64,000 bases of DNA, taken from NCBI RefSeq assembly GCF_000526195.1, contig NZ_JAFP01000001.1, positions 780,001-844,000 of the forward strand, written 5' to 3'. Every line of letters starts with the position of its first letter. Positions within the stretch are counted from its first letter, which is position 1. The translations under genes were made by a program, and so were the position numbers. Positions 16,162-27,718 of the stretch are shown here, one piece after another. Source of the stretch: Hippea sp. KM1 (GTDB taxonomy: Bacteria; Campylobacterota_A; Desulfurellia; Desulfurellales; Hippeaceae). Below the pieces are notes generated by a model that worked only from the letters and a program-made list of their open reading frames with translations, was not told where the DNA came from and did no database searches.

Positions 16162-16631
16162 CAATCCAACCTCTTGACAAGGAATAGTGGTTGATCGTAT
16201 TCGACCTTCTGGGCGTTTTCAACCAATATCTTCTCGATTCTGCAGGGGAATTCTGCCTCAAGCTCGTTCATTATCTTCATAGCCTCCAATATGCACAACA
16301 CATCGCCCTTTTTGACCTCATCACCCACCTCGACATATGGAGGGGATGTTGGGGACGGAGCCCTGTAAAATGTTGCAACCATCGGGGATCTAATCTCAAC
16401 AAGATCCGATCTATCCTCTGTCTGTTGTGGTTGTTTTTCCTCTGCTTTTGGCTCCTCCTTTGGTTTTTCCTGCTCAACAACTATAGCCTGTGGCTGCGGT
16501 ATGACATTTTCAGCCACAAAGGCCTCTTTCTTTTTTAGGATAATTTGAACCTCTTCGTCTTTGTATTCGAATTCAACAAACTGGCTTTTTTCAACGAAGC
16601 GCATGAGTTCCTTTAAGGACTTCAAATCCAT
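16161..16631 (-). CDS. accB: Biotin carboxyl carrier protein of acetyl-CoA carboxylase
   Basis: 156 residues. A short N-terminal helical region is followed by a Pro/Glu/Gln-rich flexible linker (about 44-75) and a C-terminal biotinyl domain whose [10 protein letters not shown] loop carries the biotin lysine at K119. It swings carboxybiotin between biotin carboxylase and carboxyltransferase. GGGAGG precedes the ATG. It is the first gene of accB-accC with its own promoter upstream. Confidence 0.95.
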   Translation of the reverse strand: MDLKSLKELMRFVEKSQFVEFEYKDEEVQIILKKKEAFVAENVIPQPQAIVVEQEKPKEEPKAEEKQPQQTEDRSDLVEIRSPMVATFYRAPSPTSPPYVEVGDEVKKGDVLCILEAMKIMNELEAEFPCRIEKILVENAQKVEYDQPLFLVKRLD

Positions 16632-16661
16632 GACAAAACCTCCCGTTTCATAATCGTGAAA

Positions 16662-16690
16662 AATATACCAAAAACGGCCATCGGTTTCAA
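16662..16690 (-). promoter_or_regulatory. Promoter of accBC
   Basis: On the minus strand TTGAAA (16685-16690), a 17-nt spacer and TATATT (16662-16667), with the accB start 31 nt beyond the -10. Confidence 0.6.
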
Positions 16691-16719
16691 ATTATATTAA
16701 AATTTTAACCTATAATTGC

Positions 16720-19700
16720 CTATCTTAACAATTCCTGGAATGTCTCTTTGTCTAAGGGCTTTGAGAAGAGGTATCCCTGAACGAAATCACAACCCATCTG
16801 CTTAAGGATCTCTAACTGCTGTTTTGTCTCGACACCCTCGGCGACGGTTTTTAGGTTGAACTGTTTGGCTATATCGATAATGAGCTTGACAAGCCCCATG
16901 TCTTTTTCGCTGTTTAGCATGCTCCTGATAAATGATATGTCTATCTTTATGATGTCTATAGGCAGCTCCTTGATGTATGTCAGCGATGAATAACCGGTGC
17001 CGAAGTCATCAACGGCTATCTTTATGCCTAAATCCCTTAGGCTTTCCATTATGACCTTTGTGTATTCGGCGTTCTCTAAAAACACCCTTTCTATGATCTC
17101 TATGGTCAGAAGGCTGCCGTCTGTATTGTATTCGGCCAGCGTTTCCTTTATGAAAGGCACAAGATAGTCCCTTTTGAAGCTTTTGGGTGATATGTTGACC
17201 GATATCGGTATCTTTTTCTTCAAGGAGGCCGCCGTTCTTATGGCTTCCCTTATTATGCGTTCCTCCACATCGACTATGAGATTGGAGTTTTCTAAAACAT
17301 CTATGAATTCAAGCGGCGGTATGATTTTGCCGTTGTGAATCCATCTTAGGAGGCTTTCTGCCCCGGATATCGCCAATGTTTTAGTATCGTAATACGGTTG
17401 ATAGAACAGTGTGAACTCGTTGTTGTTTAAGGCCTGTTGTAGTTGATTTCTCAGCTTTACCATCTTTACGGCCTTTTGTTGGGTTTTCTCTCTGAAGAAA
17501 TCTATCTCGTTTTCTCCTGCCCGTTTGGCATTCATAAGCGCCGATTCTGCCTTTATGAGGAGTTCCTCGGCGTTTTCTCCATCCAGCGGGAAGAAGCTTG
17601 CCCCTATATAAAACGATGGTGTTATGGTGGTTGTGTTTAGCTTTATGGGCTTTGTTATCTCGTTTAGTATGTTGTTGAGTCTGATTAGTGCATCCTCCTC
17701 TGAGGGTAGGTTTTCTATCAAAACGGAGAACTTATCGCCCTCCAGCCTCCCTGCTGCATCGTTGTTTTTTAAAAGACTCGTTAGCCTTATGGCTGTTTGC
17801 TGTATGATGGCATCACCGCTTTTGTATCCATAAACTTGGTTTATGTATGAGCAGTTGTTTATGTCTATAATGGCCATGCAACAGATGGCGTTTTCCTTGT
17901 TTTGCTTGAGTATTGTATTTGATAGCTTGAGAAATTCGTCCTTTTTGGGTAAGTGCGTTAGGCTGTCGTATTTTGATAGGAAGATGAGTTTTGCCTGAAG
18001 CTCTTTTTCCTTTGTGATGTCTTTACCCACGGCGATATAGTATTGTATCTTGCCTTTTTCTTTATAGGGTATGATCGTTGTGTATCCCTCAACGAGCCTG
18101 CCGTCTTTTGTTCTGTATGTGAATATGTCGCTGAATATGTTTCCCTCTTTTAGTGTTTTGGCAAGCTTTATGAGAAACTCCCTATCGTGGGTTTTTGATG
18201 AAAAGACCGAATGTCTCTTGCCCATGATCTCCTTTAAAGAATATCCGTGCATCTTTAACGCTTCTTCGTTCATGTAAACAATCCTAAAGTATCTGTCCAT
18301 TATGACGACATAGGAGAAGCCTGAATTTAGAGCGATGGATATGATTTTATTCCACTTCTTCTGCCTGATGCTGCTTAGGGCTGCTGATATATCATACTTC
18401 ATTTGAACCAGAAGGTTGTAGGTATGCTTGTCTATGTTTAGGGGTGAGTCAAAGATGGCCACAAGAGCACCTATGGTTTTTGATTCTATGCTTACGGGTA
18501 TGGCAAAACAGCTTTTTAGGTTGAACTGCTCTGCCATCTGCTTGAAGATCTCCGATATGTTGCCGTCGTCTTTTATGTTTTTGGATATCTTGATGTAATT
18601 CTTCTCTATTGCCCTTAAAAACGGTGGTTTTAACCCTCTTAGGTATTCGACCTCTTTGTTGTCTATGCCGCCTTTTAGGGTGTTTATGAACTGCTCAAAA
18701 CTATCATTTTCAAAGGCTGCATGTGTTAGGATTATCCTGTTTTCATTAAGCACGATGGAAAATGAAACCGATGCCTTTAGGTTTTCAACCAATACGCCGC
18801 ACAGCTTTGCAAGGACTTCTGCCTCCTCCTTTGCTTCTATCAATACCTCGTTGATCCTGTAAAGGGCCTTATACAGGCTGCTTAGCTGCTCGATCTTGGC
18901 CAGGTGTTTCTTTTTTATCGTGATGTCTTTAATGAATGCGACAAACTTGGTCTCATTGCCGTTTTTGTTTATAGGCACAAGGTTTAATTCAACCGGTACC
19001 CTCGTTGAGTCCTTCCTTGTGATATAGGCCTCGGTGCTGAATTTACCATTTTTCAAGGCCTCTTGTTTTGCCCTTAGGTTCTCTTCAGTGCATTCGTCTT
19101 TTCTGTCTGTTAAGAAGGAGGGTATCCTGCCCTTGATCTCCTCTGCTGTGTATCCGGTTATGCGTTCTGTGGCCTTGTTTATGTATTCTATCTTGCAGTC
19201 GTTGTTTGTTATTATAACACCTTCATCTATCTTGTTTAACACGCTTTCTATGAGGTTTAGGTAAAAATCCTTCTCTATCTTTTCAAGGGCAAACTCAAGA
19301 TCGCACTTTAGCTCCTTTAGAAGCTCTAAATCCTCCCTCCTGAAGGCGTTTTTCTTATCCGAAAAGATTAAAAGCACATACTCTATGCGGTTGTGTTTCT
19401 TAATGGGTATGGCGCAGTTCGATAGGAAGTTGTATTTAAGCAGATCCTCTCTCCAGAACTCCATTATAGGATTGGTTTGCGTATCGGGGTTGATGATTAT
19501 CTCATCCTTTTGAAAGGCCAGTGCTGCAGTGCCCTTTCCATAGGCCTTTTCCCCATCGACGGTGGCCATGACCCTATCAAAGAACTCCTTTGCCTTCCCT
19601 GAGTGGTATTGTATGTTAACCCTTTTATTCTCATCTATATGCGCAATTACGGCTGCCTGGTATCCAATATTTGCAAGAATAGAGCACACCTTCCTGAATA

Positions 19701-20136
19701 GGTTATCCTCTTTCGGCTCTTTTATGATTAGCTGATTGATGTCCTTTAGGGCTGTATAGATGCGCTTTAGGTTTTCCTCTTCCGTTTTGTCTATGCATAT
19801 GACTATTCCCGTTGGCTTAAAATCCAAGAGTATGGTGTTTGTGTGTATGTTTAATTTTATGGCGTTGCCCGTTTTTGTGATGAGTTCTATATTGGTGTAT
19901 GATGCTGAGAACTTCTGCCCGTTTAGCCTCTTTCTTGCATTTTCATAACATATTTCCCTGTATGGTTCTCTTATGAGCTCGCAGATATGGGTCTTTCTTA
20001 GCTCTTCTAATTCAAAGCCTGTAAGTTGCTTAAGCGCCTCGTTGGCAAATACTATGCGACCCTCTTCTTGATATAGCGCAATGCCTGCATTGCCTATGCT
20101 GTTGAGCAGCTCAAATACGAATTGCTCATTAAGCAT
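16720..20136 (-). CDS. Multi-sensor PAS/GAF/GGDEF/EAL protein, probable c-di-GMP phosphodiesterase
   Basis: 1138 residues with no membrane segment. By repeat of family motifs the order is PAS (about 5-120), GAF-like (about 130-285), PAS (about 295-415), GAF-like (about 420-590), PAS (about 600-715), GGDEF (about 725-885), EAL (about 890-1138). The GGDEF active site is degenerate (GRLEGDKF), so cyclase activity is unlikely. The EAL domain keeps key metal and catalytic elements (GAESLLRW, VNISPKSF, EIIERVF, DDFGTGYSS, KIDISF, AEGVET, QGYLFSKPL), with Ser replacing Ala in EAL. The likely role is cytosolic signal-responsive c-di-GMP breakdown, with GTP possibly modulating through the GGDEF. The gene is divergent from the DUF763 gene. 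Confidence 0.88.
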   Translation of the reverse strand: MLNEQFVFELLNSIGNAGIALYQEEGRIVFANEALKQLTGFELEELRKTHICELIREPYREICYENARKRLNGQKFSASYTNIELITKTGNAIKLNIHTNTILLDFKPTGIVICIDKTEEENLKRIYTALKDINQLIIKEPKEDNLFRKVCSILANIGYQAAVIAHIDENKRVNIQYHSGKAKEFFDRVMATVDGEKAYGKGTAALAFQKDEIIINPDTQTNPIMEFWREDLLKYNFLSNCAIPIKKHNRIEYVLLIFSDKKNAFRREDLELLKELKCDLEFALEKIEKDFYLNLIESVLNKIDEGVIITNNDCKIEYINKATERITGYTAEEIKGRIPSFLTDRKDECTEENLRAKQEALKNGKFSTEAYITRKDSTRVPVELNLVPINKNGNETKFVAFIKDITIKKKHLAKIEQLSSLYKALYRINEVLIEAKEEAEVLAKLCGVLVENLKASVSFSIVLNENRIILTHAAFENDSFEQFINTLKGGIDNKEVEYLRGLKPPFLRAIEKNYIKISKNIKDDGNISEIFKQMAEQFNLKSCFAIPVSIESKTIGALVAIFDSPLNIDKHTYNLLVQMKYDISAALSSIRQKKWNKIISIALNSGFSYVVIMDRYFRIVYMNEEALKMHGYSLKEIMGKRHSVFSSKTHDREFLIKLAKTLKEGNIFSDIFTYRTKDGRLVEGYTTIIPYKEKGKIQYYIAVGKDITKEKELQAKLIFLSKYDSLTHLPKKDEFLKLSNTILKQNKENAICCMAIIDINNCSYINQVYGYKSGDAIIQQTAIRLTSLLKNNDAAGRLEGDKFSVLIENLPSEEDALIRLNNILNEITKPIKLNTTTITPSFYIGASFFPLDGENAEELLIKAESALMNAKRAGENEIDFFREKTQQKAVKMVKLRNQLQQALNNNEFTLFYQPYYDTKTLAISGAESLLRWIHNGKIIPPLEFIDVLENSNLIVDVEERIIREAIRTAASLKKKIPISVNISPKSFKRDYLVPFIKETLAEYNTDGSLLTIEIIERVFLENAEYTKVIMESLRDLGIKIAVDDFGTGYSSLTYIKELPIDIIKIDISFIRSMLNSEKDMGLVKLIIDIAKQFNLKTVAEGVETKQQLEILKQMGCDFVQGYLFSKPLDKETFQELLR

Positions 20137-20236
20137 TCCATCCCCCCTTGCGAAATTCTATTCCTATACAGCATGCCTTGTCAACCGTTAATGTTAAATA
20201 TTACCGATAATGTTTAATTTCATATACATTTTACCT

Positions 20237-20264
20237 TTGAGGCTGTGGCATTTTATGCTATCCT
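20237..20264 (+). promoter_or_regulatory. Candidate leaderless promoter of the DUF763 gene
   Basis: TTGAGG (20237-20242), 16-nt spacer, TATCCT (20259-20264). The -10 ends only 7 nt before the preferred ATG at 20272, which would place transcription start at or next to the start codon. No Shine-Dalgarno sequence is visible. Confidence 0.4.
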
Positions 20265-20271
20265 TTTTGGC

Positions 20272-21339
20272 ATGAGAACGGGTGTTGCGAATCTGCCCCT
20301 GCACGGTGGCAGGGCTCCGCGGTGGTTATTTGATAAGATGGTGGAGCTATCAAAGCAGCTTGTATATCTTTTGGTGCTTGAGTATTCGACCGATGGATTT
20401 TTAGAGAGGCTCTCCGATCCCTTCTGGTTTCAGTCTTTTGGCTGTCTGCTTGGTTTTGATTGGCATTCAAGCGGCCTTACCACAACCGTCTGCGGGGCTT
20501 TGAAGGTGGCGCTTAGGGATATGTCGAACGAGTTGGGTCTGTTTGTTGCAGGAGGCAAGGGTAAAGTGGCCCTTAATACGCCGCAGGAGATAGATACCGT
20601 CTCGGATAGGTTCTCATTAGACGGCGATAGGCTTAAGTATGCAAGCAGGATGGCTGCAAAGGTCGATAACGCCGCCGTGCAGGATGGCTATAGACTCTAT
20701 CACCATGTTATGTTTTTTAGCAGGGATAACAAATGGTGCATTATACAGCAGGGGCTTAACGAAAAAAACTCATTTGCCAGGCGGTATCACTGGTTGTGGG
20801 ATATAGAGGGGTTTACGCTAAAGCCCCATAGGGCCATATGTTCACCCACAAGGGAGAGGCTTGTTCTGGATTTAACGGCACAGGAGAGCCTAAGCACGCA
20901 GAACCACAGTGTTGAATTTGTGAATATGCCGCCAAATAGCATAGAGAGTGAACTTGAAAGGATAGCTTGCCTGAACATGCCCAGGCGGCATTACATAACC
21001 AAGATGGATTTTGATGTTAAAAGGCTTAAGAAAACCCTGCTTAAGGTCTCTTCTTCCTCGCCTGATACATTCGAGGGGCTTTTGGGTATTAAAGGAGTGG
21101 GCGAGAAGACATTGCGGGCGCTGAGCTTGATCTCTGAGGTGGTTTACGGCGATAAGCCGTCTTTTAAAGATCCAGCTCGATTTTCGTTTGCCCACGGCGG
21201 CAAGGACGGTCATCCCTATCCGGTTGATTTGAGGACATACTCAGAGAGCATAGAGACACTAAAAAGCATCGTATCCAAAGCCAGGATAGGCCATTACGAT
21301 AAATTAAGGGCACTAAAGAGGCTAAACAGGCTGATTTAG
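20272..21339 (+). CDS. DUF763-family protein of unknown function
   Basis: 355 residues. The RTGVANLPLHGGRAPRWLF opening and the later FAHGGKDGHPYPVD segment are, from memory, hallmarks of the DUF763 family, found mainly in archaea and thermophilic bacteria and without a firm function. A helix-hairpin-helix-like element (GIKGVGEKTLRALSLI, about residue 276-292) suggests DNA contact. ATG 20272 is chosen because the family begins at RTGV; the GTG at 20245 would lie in the promoter. It is transcribed divergently from the PAS/EAL gene and precedes ilvB, which has its own promoter. Confidence 0.7.
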   Translation: MRTGVANLPLHGGRAPRWLFDKMVELSKQLVYLLVLEYSTDGFLERLSDPFWFQSFGCLLGFDWHSSGLTTTVCGALKVALRDMSNELGLFVAGGKGKVALNTPQEIDTVSDRFSLDGDRLKYASRMAAKVDNAAVQDGYRLYHHVMFFSRDNKWCIIQQGLNEKNSFARRYHWLWDIEGFTLKPHRAICSPTRERLVLDLTAQESLSTQNHSVEFVNMPPNSIESELERIACLNMPRRHYITKMDFDVKRLKKTLLKVSSSSPDTFEGLLGIKGVGEKTLRALSLISEVVYGDKPSFKDPARFSFAHGGKDGHPYPVDLRTYSESIETLKSIVSKARIGHYDKLRALKRLNRLI

Positions 21340-21350
21340 CAATTTTTCTC

Positions 21351-21378
21351 TTGATAAACAGATTAATTTTTCTATAAT
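21351..21378 (+). promoter_or_regulatory. Promoter of the ilv operon
   Basis: TTGATA (21351-21356), 16-nt spacer, perfect TATAAT (21373-21378). The ~60-nt leader before ilvB contains an extra AAGGGGGGAG purine block that is not followed by an ATG or GTG, and no attenuator hairpin with a U tract or leucine/valine/isoleucine-rich leader peptide is seen. Confidence 0.65.
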
Positions 21379-21443
21379 ATCCCTTCAAAGTTTAAGGGGG
21401 GAGTTTATTCTTAATCCATAACTCAAATTTTTAAGGAGGGGTG

Positions 21444-23135
21444 ATGAAACTTACAGGGTCTCAAATTTTTATAGAAAGCCTTAAAAGGGAAGGCGTGGAA
21501 TACCTATTTGGCATTCCCGGTGGAGCGATAATAGATTTGCATGATGAGTTGTATAAGCAGAACGATGTTAAGTTTGTTTTGACAAGGCATGAGCAGGCGG
21601 CTGTCCATATGGCAGACGGTTATGCAAGGGTTACGGGCAAACCGGGTGTTGTTTTGGTGACAAGCGGTCCTGGAGCAACCAATACCGTAACGGGTATTGC
21701 AACGGCTTACATGGATTCCATTCCACTGGTGGTTTTTACAGGTCAGGTACCGACGCATCTGATTGGCAATGATGCGTTTCAGGAGGCAGACATTGTTGGA
21801 ATGACCCGCTCATGCACCAAATACAACTTTTTGGTTAAGGATGTTAAGGATCTGGCATACACCATAAAGAAGGCGTTTTATATAGCAACAACGGGCAGGC
21901 CTGGGCCTGTTTTGATCGATTTCCCCAAGGATGTTCAGGTTGCAACGACCAACTTTGAATATCCAGAGAGCGTCCATATAAGGGGATACAACCCCACATA
22001 TCACGGCAATCCCAAGCAGATAAGGAAGGTGGTAAAGGCCATAGCGCAGGCCAAGAAGCCGCTTCTCTATGTGGGCGGTGGAGCCATCATGTCAGAGGCT
22101 CATGAGGAGATTTACAAGCTGGCCAAAAAGCTGCAGATACCCGTCTTTACAACGCTTATGGGTATAGGCGCATATCCTGAGGATGATGAATTGAGCTTGG
22201 GTATGGCCGGAATGCACGGCACATACAGGGCAAATATGGCCATTCAATACTGCGATCTTTTAATATCGGTTGGTGCGAGGTTTGATGATAGGGTTACGGG
22301 CAAGGTTAGTGAGTTTGCTCCTCATGCCAAGATCGTTCACATAGATATAGACCCGACCAGTATCAGTAAAAACATAAAGGTTGACTATCCGTTGGTGGGC
22401 GATGCCAAGCTGGTTCTGAAAGAGATGCTTCCGTTGTTTGATGAGTATTCCTCTGTTGATTGGAGAGAGGTTAGAAAGCCGTGGCTTGAGCAGATAGAGA
22501 AATGGAAGAGCGAACACAGACTTGCATACAACACAGAAACCGAGGAGATCTTGCCTCAATATGTCATAGAGTTGCTCGCAGAGATGACTAAGGATGACGA
22601 TCCTATAATATCCACAGAGGTGGGTCAGCACCAGATGTGGGTTGCCCAGTTCTATACATTTAAAAAACCCAGAAGGCTTCTGACATCGGGCGGACTCGGC
22701 ACGATGGGATATGGTTTTCCTGCTGGAATCGGTGCGACATTTGCAACCGATAAACCGGTCTATGTCTTTGCCGGTGATGGGTCTTTTCAGATGAACGAGC
22801 AGGAGCTTGCAACGATTGTGGCATACAACAAGCCGGTTAAGGTTATAATCTTGAACAACGGCTATCTGGGTATGGTCAGGCAGTGGCAGCAGCTGTTTTA
22901 CGGCAGGAGGTATGCAAACACCGATATAGAGGTTCAGCCCGATTTTGTCAAGCTTGCAGAGAGCTATGGCATTAAGGCAAAGAGGATTAGAAAGAAGGAA
23001 GAGGTCGAGGATGCCCTTTTGGAGCTTAAAAACCACAACGGGCCGTATATCTTGGATGTTATCATAGCCAGGGAAGAGAATGTTTATCCGATGGTGCCTG
23101 CTGGAGCACCACTTAACAATATGCTATTAACTTAA
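21444..23135 (+). CDS. ilvB: Acetolactate synthase large (catalytic) subunit
   Basis: 563 residues, normal for the biosynthetic enzyme. The N-terminal pyrimidine-binding domain has the activator Glu in [15 protein letters not shown], the central domain is AHAS-type, and the C-terminal ThDP domain has [12 protein letters not shown]...[12 protein letters not shown]. It condenses pyruvate with pyruvate or 2-oxobutyrate using ThDP, Mg2+ and FAD, the first common step of valine/isoleucine (and leucine) synthesis. ATG 21444 follows AAGGAGG; the overlapping GTG at 21441 is less well spaced. First gene of ilvB-ilvN-ilvC. Confidence 0.96.
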   Translation: MKLTGSQIFIESLKREGVEYLFGIPGGAIIDLHDELYKQNDVKFVLTRHEQAAVHMADGYARVTGKPGVVLVTSGPGATNTVTGIATAYMDSIPLVVFTGQVPTHLIGNDAFQEADIVGMTRSCTKYNFLVKDVKDLAYTIKKAFYIATTGRPGPVLIDFPKDVQVATTNFEYPESVHIRGYNPTYHGNPKQIRKVVKAIAQAKKPLLYVGGGAIMSEAHEEIYKLAKKLQIPVFTTLMGIGAYPEDDELSLGMAGMHGTYRANMAIQYCDLLISVGARFDDRVTGKVSEFAPHAKIVHIDIDPTSISKNIKVDYPLVGDAKLVLKEMLPLFDEYSSVDWREVRKPWLEQIEKWKSEHRLAYNTETEEILPQYVIELLAEMTKDDDPIISTEVGQHQMWVAQFYTFKKPRRLLTSGGLGTMGYGFPAGIGATFATDKPVYVFAGDGSFQMNEQELATIVAYNKPVKVIILNNGYLGMVRQWQQLFYGRRYANTDIEVQPDFVKLAESYGIKAKRIRKKEEVEDALLELKNHNGPYILDVIIAREENVYPMVPAGAPLNNMLLT

Positions 23136-23147
23136 AGGGGTGGGGCG

Positions 23148-23630
23148 ATGAAGAGAATATTTTCCGTTATAGTTGAAAACCAATCCGGAGTGCTTTCAAG
23201 GATAGCAAACCTCTTTGCAGCAAGGGGTTATAACATAGAGTCCCTGACCGTTGCTCCTATCAATGAGAAGGGGCTTTCGAGGATGACCATAGTAACGGAA
23301 GGGGATGAGCAGATACTTGAGCAGATAGGCAAGCAACTGAACAAGCTTATAGATGTCATAAAGGTTATCGAATACGGTGATGAACCGTTTGTTGAGCGTG
23401 AGATGGCACTGATTAAGATGCATACAGATATGAGCAGCAGGGCAGAGGTCTTAAGGATAGTCGATATATTCAGGGGTAAGGTGGTTGATGTCTCCCATAA
23501 CTCCTATACGATAGAGGTTACAGGGGATTCTGAGAAGATCGATGCCATCTTGAGCCTGCTTGAGCCTTTGGGCATAAAAGAGCTTGCAAGAACGGGAAAA
23601 GTGTCTATGATTAGAGAGAAGAAGAGATAA
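23148..23630 (+). CDS. ilvN: Acetolactate synthase small (regulatory) subunit
   Basis: 160 residues. The N-terminal ACT domain (FSVIVENQSGVLSRIANLFAARGYN) binds valine for feedback inhibition in this family; the C-terminal domain resembles the ALS_ss_C type. It activates IlvB and confers end-product control. It lies 12 nt after ilvB and 12 nt before ilvC, in the classic ilvBNC order. Confidence 0.95.
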   Translation: MKRIFSVIVENQSGVLSRIANLFAARGYNIESLTVAPINEKGLSRMTIVTEGDEQILEQIGKQLNKLIDVIKVIEYGDEPFVEREMALIKMHTDMSSRAEVLRIVDIFRGKVVDVSHNSYTIEVTGDSEKIDAILSLLEPLGIKELARTGKVSMIREKKR

Positions 23631-25298
<1,668 letters not shown>

Positions 25299-25302
<4 letters not shown>

Positions 25303-26036
25303 GGCGCAATAAGGCTGTTTATATATTGCCAAATCTCTTTACAAGCATAAATCTGGCTGCCGGTTTTTATAGCATACTGCTTGCCCATTCGGGTAGGTAT
25401 CTGCTTGCCGGATGGGTTATTATGTTTGCCGTTTTATTTGATAATTTAGACGGCAAGGTGGCCAGGCTTACACATACAGAAAGCCAGTTCGGTGTGGAGT
25501 ATGATTCGTTAAGCGATCTTGTAAGCTTCGGTGTTGCACCGGCCTTTCTGATGTATGTGTTTGTTTTGAGGGATTTTGGGCGGTTGGGCATTATTGCATC
25601 TTTTCTGTTTTTGATATGTGGTGCATTAAGGCTTGCCCGCTTCAATGTGCAGACGACCCACAGGGATAGCTTTATAGGCCTGCCCATACCGGGTGGTGCA
25701 AGTGTTGTTGCCGCCTTTGTGCTGATATTTGTTAGATTTGGCATAAATTCGCATAAGTATAATGTGCTATTTCTTGTTGTGATGTATATATTGGCTTTTT
25801 TGATGATCAGCCCGCTGAAGTATAGGAGCATGAAGAAGGCGAGCACCAACAAGACCATATCCATCAGGGTTTTTGCCTTGATAGTGCTTGTAATTTCCCT
25901 TATGGTGTTTAAGCCGTATATATTCATACCCGCGGTTGCTATTGGGTATATGCTTTCTGGGCCTTTGGAGTATGCATATAAATTAATAAAACCAAAGAGG
26001 GGGGTGGCTTATGAGCAGGAAGATAATAATATTTGA
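25299..26036 (+). CDS. pssA: CDP-diacylglycerol-serine O-phosphatidyltransferase
   Basis: 245 residues with about six to eight membrane helices. The CDP-alcohol phosphotransferase signature is complete: [18 protein letters not shown] then [12 protein letters not shown], giving the DGx2AR...G...D...D pattern that binds metal and CDP. It makes phosphatidylserine for Psd, and the two genes are coupled by an ATGA overlap. The 3' end overlaps leuA by 26 nt. Confidence 0.94.
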
Positions 26037-27528
26037 TACCACTTTAAGGGACGGTGAGCAATCGCCCGGCGCAAGCATGAATATACATGAGAAGGTGGCG
26101 ATAGCCAAACAGCTTGAAAAACTCGGCGTGGATGTTATAGAGGCCGGTTTTGCTGCGGCAAGCCCGGGTGATATGGAGGCCATATCTGAGGTTTCAAAAT
26201 CGCTGGAAAAACCGATAATAGCATCGCTTGCCAGGGCTGTTAAAAAAGACATTGAGGCTGCCGCAGAGGCTTTAAAAGACGCCAAAAGAAAGAGGATTCA
26301 CACCTTTATAGCAACAAGCCCCATACATGTGGAGAAGAAGCTGGGCATGAGTTATGAGGCGGTGAAGGAGGCGGCGATAGATGCCGTAAAGTATGCAAGA
26401 AACTTTGCCGATGATGTGGAATTTTCCGCAGAGGATGCAACAAGGAGCGATTGGGACTATCTGTGCGAGATATTTGAGGAGGTAATCAAGGCGGGTGCAA
26501 GCACCATAAATATACCCGATACGGTTGGTTATACAACGCCTCAGGAGTATTATGATCTGATTAGCTATATACTAAACAAGGTGCCCAATATAGACAAGGC
26601 CGTTGTCAGTGTTCACTGCCACAACGATCTGGGTATGGCGGTTGCAAACTCCTTGTCTGCTGTATTGGCCGGCGCCAATCAGGTGGAGTGCACGATAAAC
26701 GGCATAGGCGAGCGTGCTGGTAATGCGGCGCTGGAAGAGATTGTTATGGCCTTAAAGGTTAGGGCTGATTTCTATAAGGATTGCTATACCGATGTCAACA
26801 CCAGGGAGATCTATACAACAAGCAGGCTGGTTAGCAAGCTGACTGGCTTGAAGGTTCAAAGGAATAAGGCCGTTGTTGGAAAGAACGCCTTTGCCCATGA
26901 GGCCGGTATCCATCAGGACGGCGTGATCAAGGAGAAGAGCACCTATGAGATAATGAAGCCTGAGGATGTGGGCATAGATACAAGCAAACTCGTTTTGGGT
27001 AAGCACTCAGGAAGACACGGGCTTGAGGAGAGGCTTAAGGAGCTTGGGTATAGCTTAAACAAGGAGCAGATTGATGAGTTGTTTGTTGAGTTTAAGAAGC
27101 TTGCCGATAAGAAGAAGGAGATCTATGATGAGGATCTAATAGCCCTCGTTGAGGATAAATTCAAGCTTACGCCGCAAGTGTATGAGCTTGTATCGCTGCA
27201 GGTTGTTGCCGGCAATGCTGCATCACCCACAGCAACGCTCAAGCTTGTAAAGAACGGTGAGGAGTTTGAGGATGCAGCATTGGGTGATGGCCCTGTTGAT
27301 GCCACATTCAAGGCGCTTGAGAGGATCACTTATGTTAAGGGCAGGCTGATTAGCTATGACATACAGGCCTTAACGGAGGGTAAGGACGCTATCGGAGAGG
27401 TTGTTGTTAAGGTTTACTTCCCCAGCATCGATACGACCATAATCGGAAGGGGTACATCAACAGACATCATAGAGGCCTCAGCCAAGGCCTATCTGGATGC
27501 AATAAATAAGGCTTTGATGAGAATGTAA
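26011..27528 (+). CDS. leuA: 2-Isopropylmalate synthase
   Basis: 505 residues. The N-terminal TIM barrel opens with [16 protein letters not shown] and carries the [14 protein letters not shown] metal site; a linker and the C-terminal LeuA regulatory domain (about 390-505) that binds leucine follow. It condenses acetyl-CoA with 2-oxoisovalerate, the product of the ilv enzymes upstream. GAGGGGGGTGG precedes the ATG inside pssA. The full length with allosteric domain argues for true LeuA rather than a short citramalate or homocitrate synthase, though close relatives differ subtly. Confidence 0.94.
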   Translation: MSRKIIIFDTTLRDGEQSPGASMNIHEKVAIAKQLEKLGVDVIEAGFAAASPGDMEAISEVSKSLEKPIIASLARAVKKDIEAAAEALKDAKRKRIHTFIATSPIHVEKKLGMSYEAVKEAAIDAVKYARNFADDVEFSAEDATRSDWDYLCEIFEEVIKAGASTINIPDTVGYTTPQEYYDLISYILNKVPNIDKAVVSVHCHNDLGMAVANSLSAVLAGANQVECTINGIGERAGNAALEEIVMALKVRADFYKDCYTDVNTREIYTTSRLVSKLTGLKVQRNKAVVGKNAFAHEAGIHQDGVIKEKSTYEIMKPEDVGIDTSKLVLGKHSGRHGLEERLKELGYSLNKEQIDELFVEFKKLADKKKEIYDEDLIALVEDKFKLTPQVYELVSLQVVAGNAASPTATLKLVKNGEEFEDAALGDGPVDATFKALERITYVKGRLISYDIQALTEGKDAIGEVVVKVYFPSIDTTIIGRGTSTDIIEASAKAYLDAINKALMRM

Positions 27529-27529
27529 G

Positions 27530-27718
27530 ATGCCGGAAGATAAAATAGTATCCTGCAGTGTGTGTGCATGGAGGGCAACATGCGCCAAGAGGTTTTCCTC
27601 GGGCGATAGCGTTGCCCTCCACTGCCCCGATTTTACATACGATATTACCTTGAAGGAGAAAGAGGAGAAGGATGATAACGCCAGAGGCGAGAAAGACGAT
27701 TCTAAGCAAGGCTCTTGA
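27530..27718 (+). CDS. Small cysteine-motif protein
   Basis: 62 residues starting 1 nt after the leuA stop. Four cysteines (C9, C12, C18, C32) in a C-x2-C-x5-C-x13-C pattern look like a small metal-binding (zinc or Fe-S) knuckle; the rest is a highly charged Lys/Glu/Asp tail. The last 47 nt overlap the start of the diadenylate cyclase gene in another frame, so it is likely translated together with it. No function is recognised. Confidence 0.6.
   Translation: MPEDKIVSCSVCAWRATCAKRFSSGDSVALHCPDFTYDITLKEKEEKDDNARGEKDDSKQGS

Noticed and set aside
16191-16538. A 115-codon plus-strand frame opposite accB
   Set aside because: Its hydrophobic composition is the complement of the Glu/Lys/Pro-rich accB linker; it has no ribosome site and accB is unambiguous.
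21385-21435. Extra purine block AAGGGGGGAG upstream of the ilvB ribosome site, as a possible leader peptide or attenuator
   Set aside because: No ATG, GTG or TTG follows at a suitable distance, no Leu/Val/Ile-rich short frame and no terminator hairpin with a U tract could be drawn.
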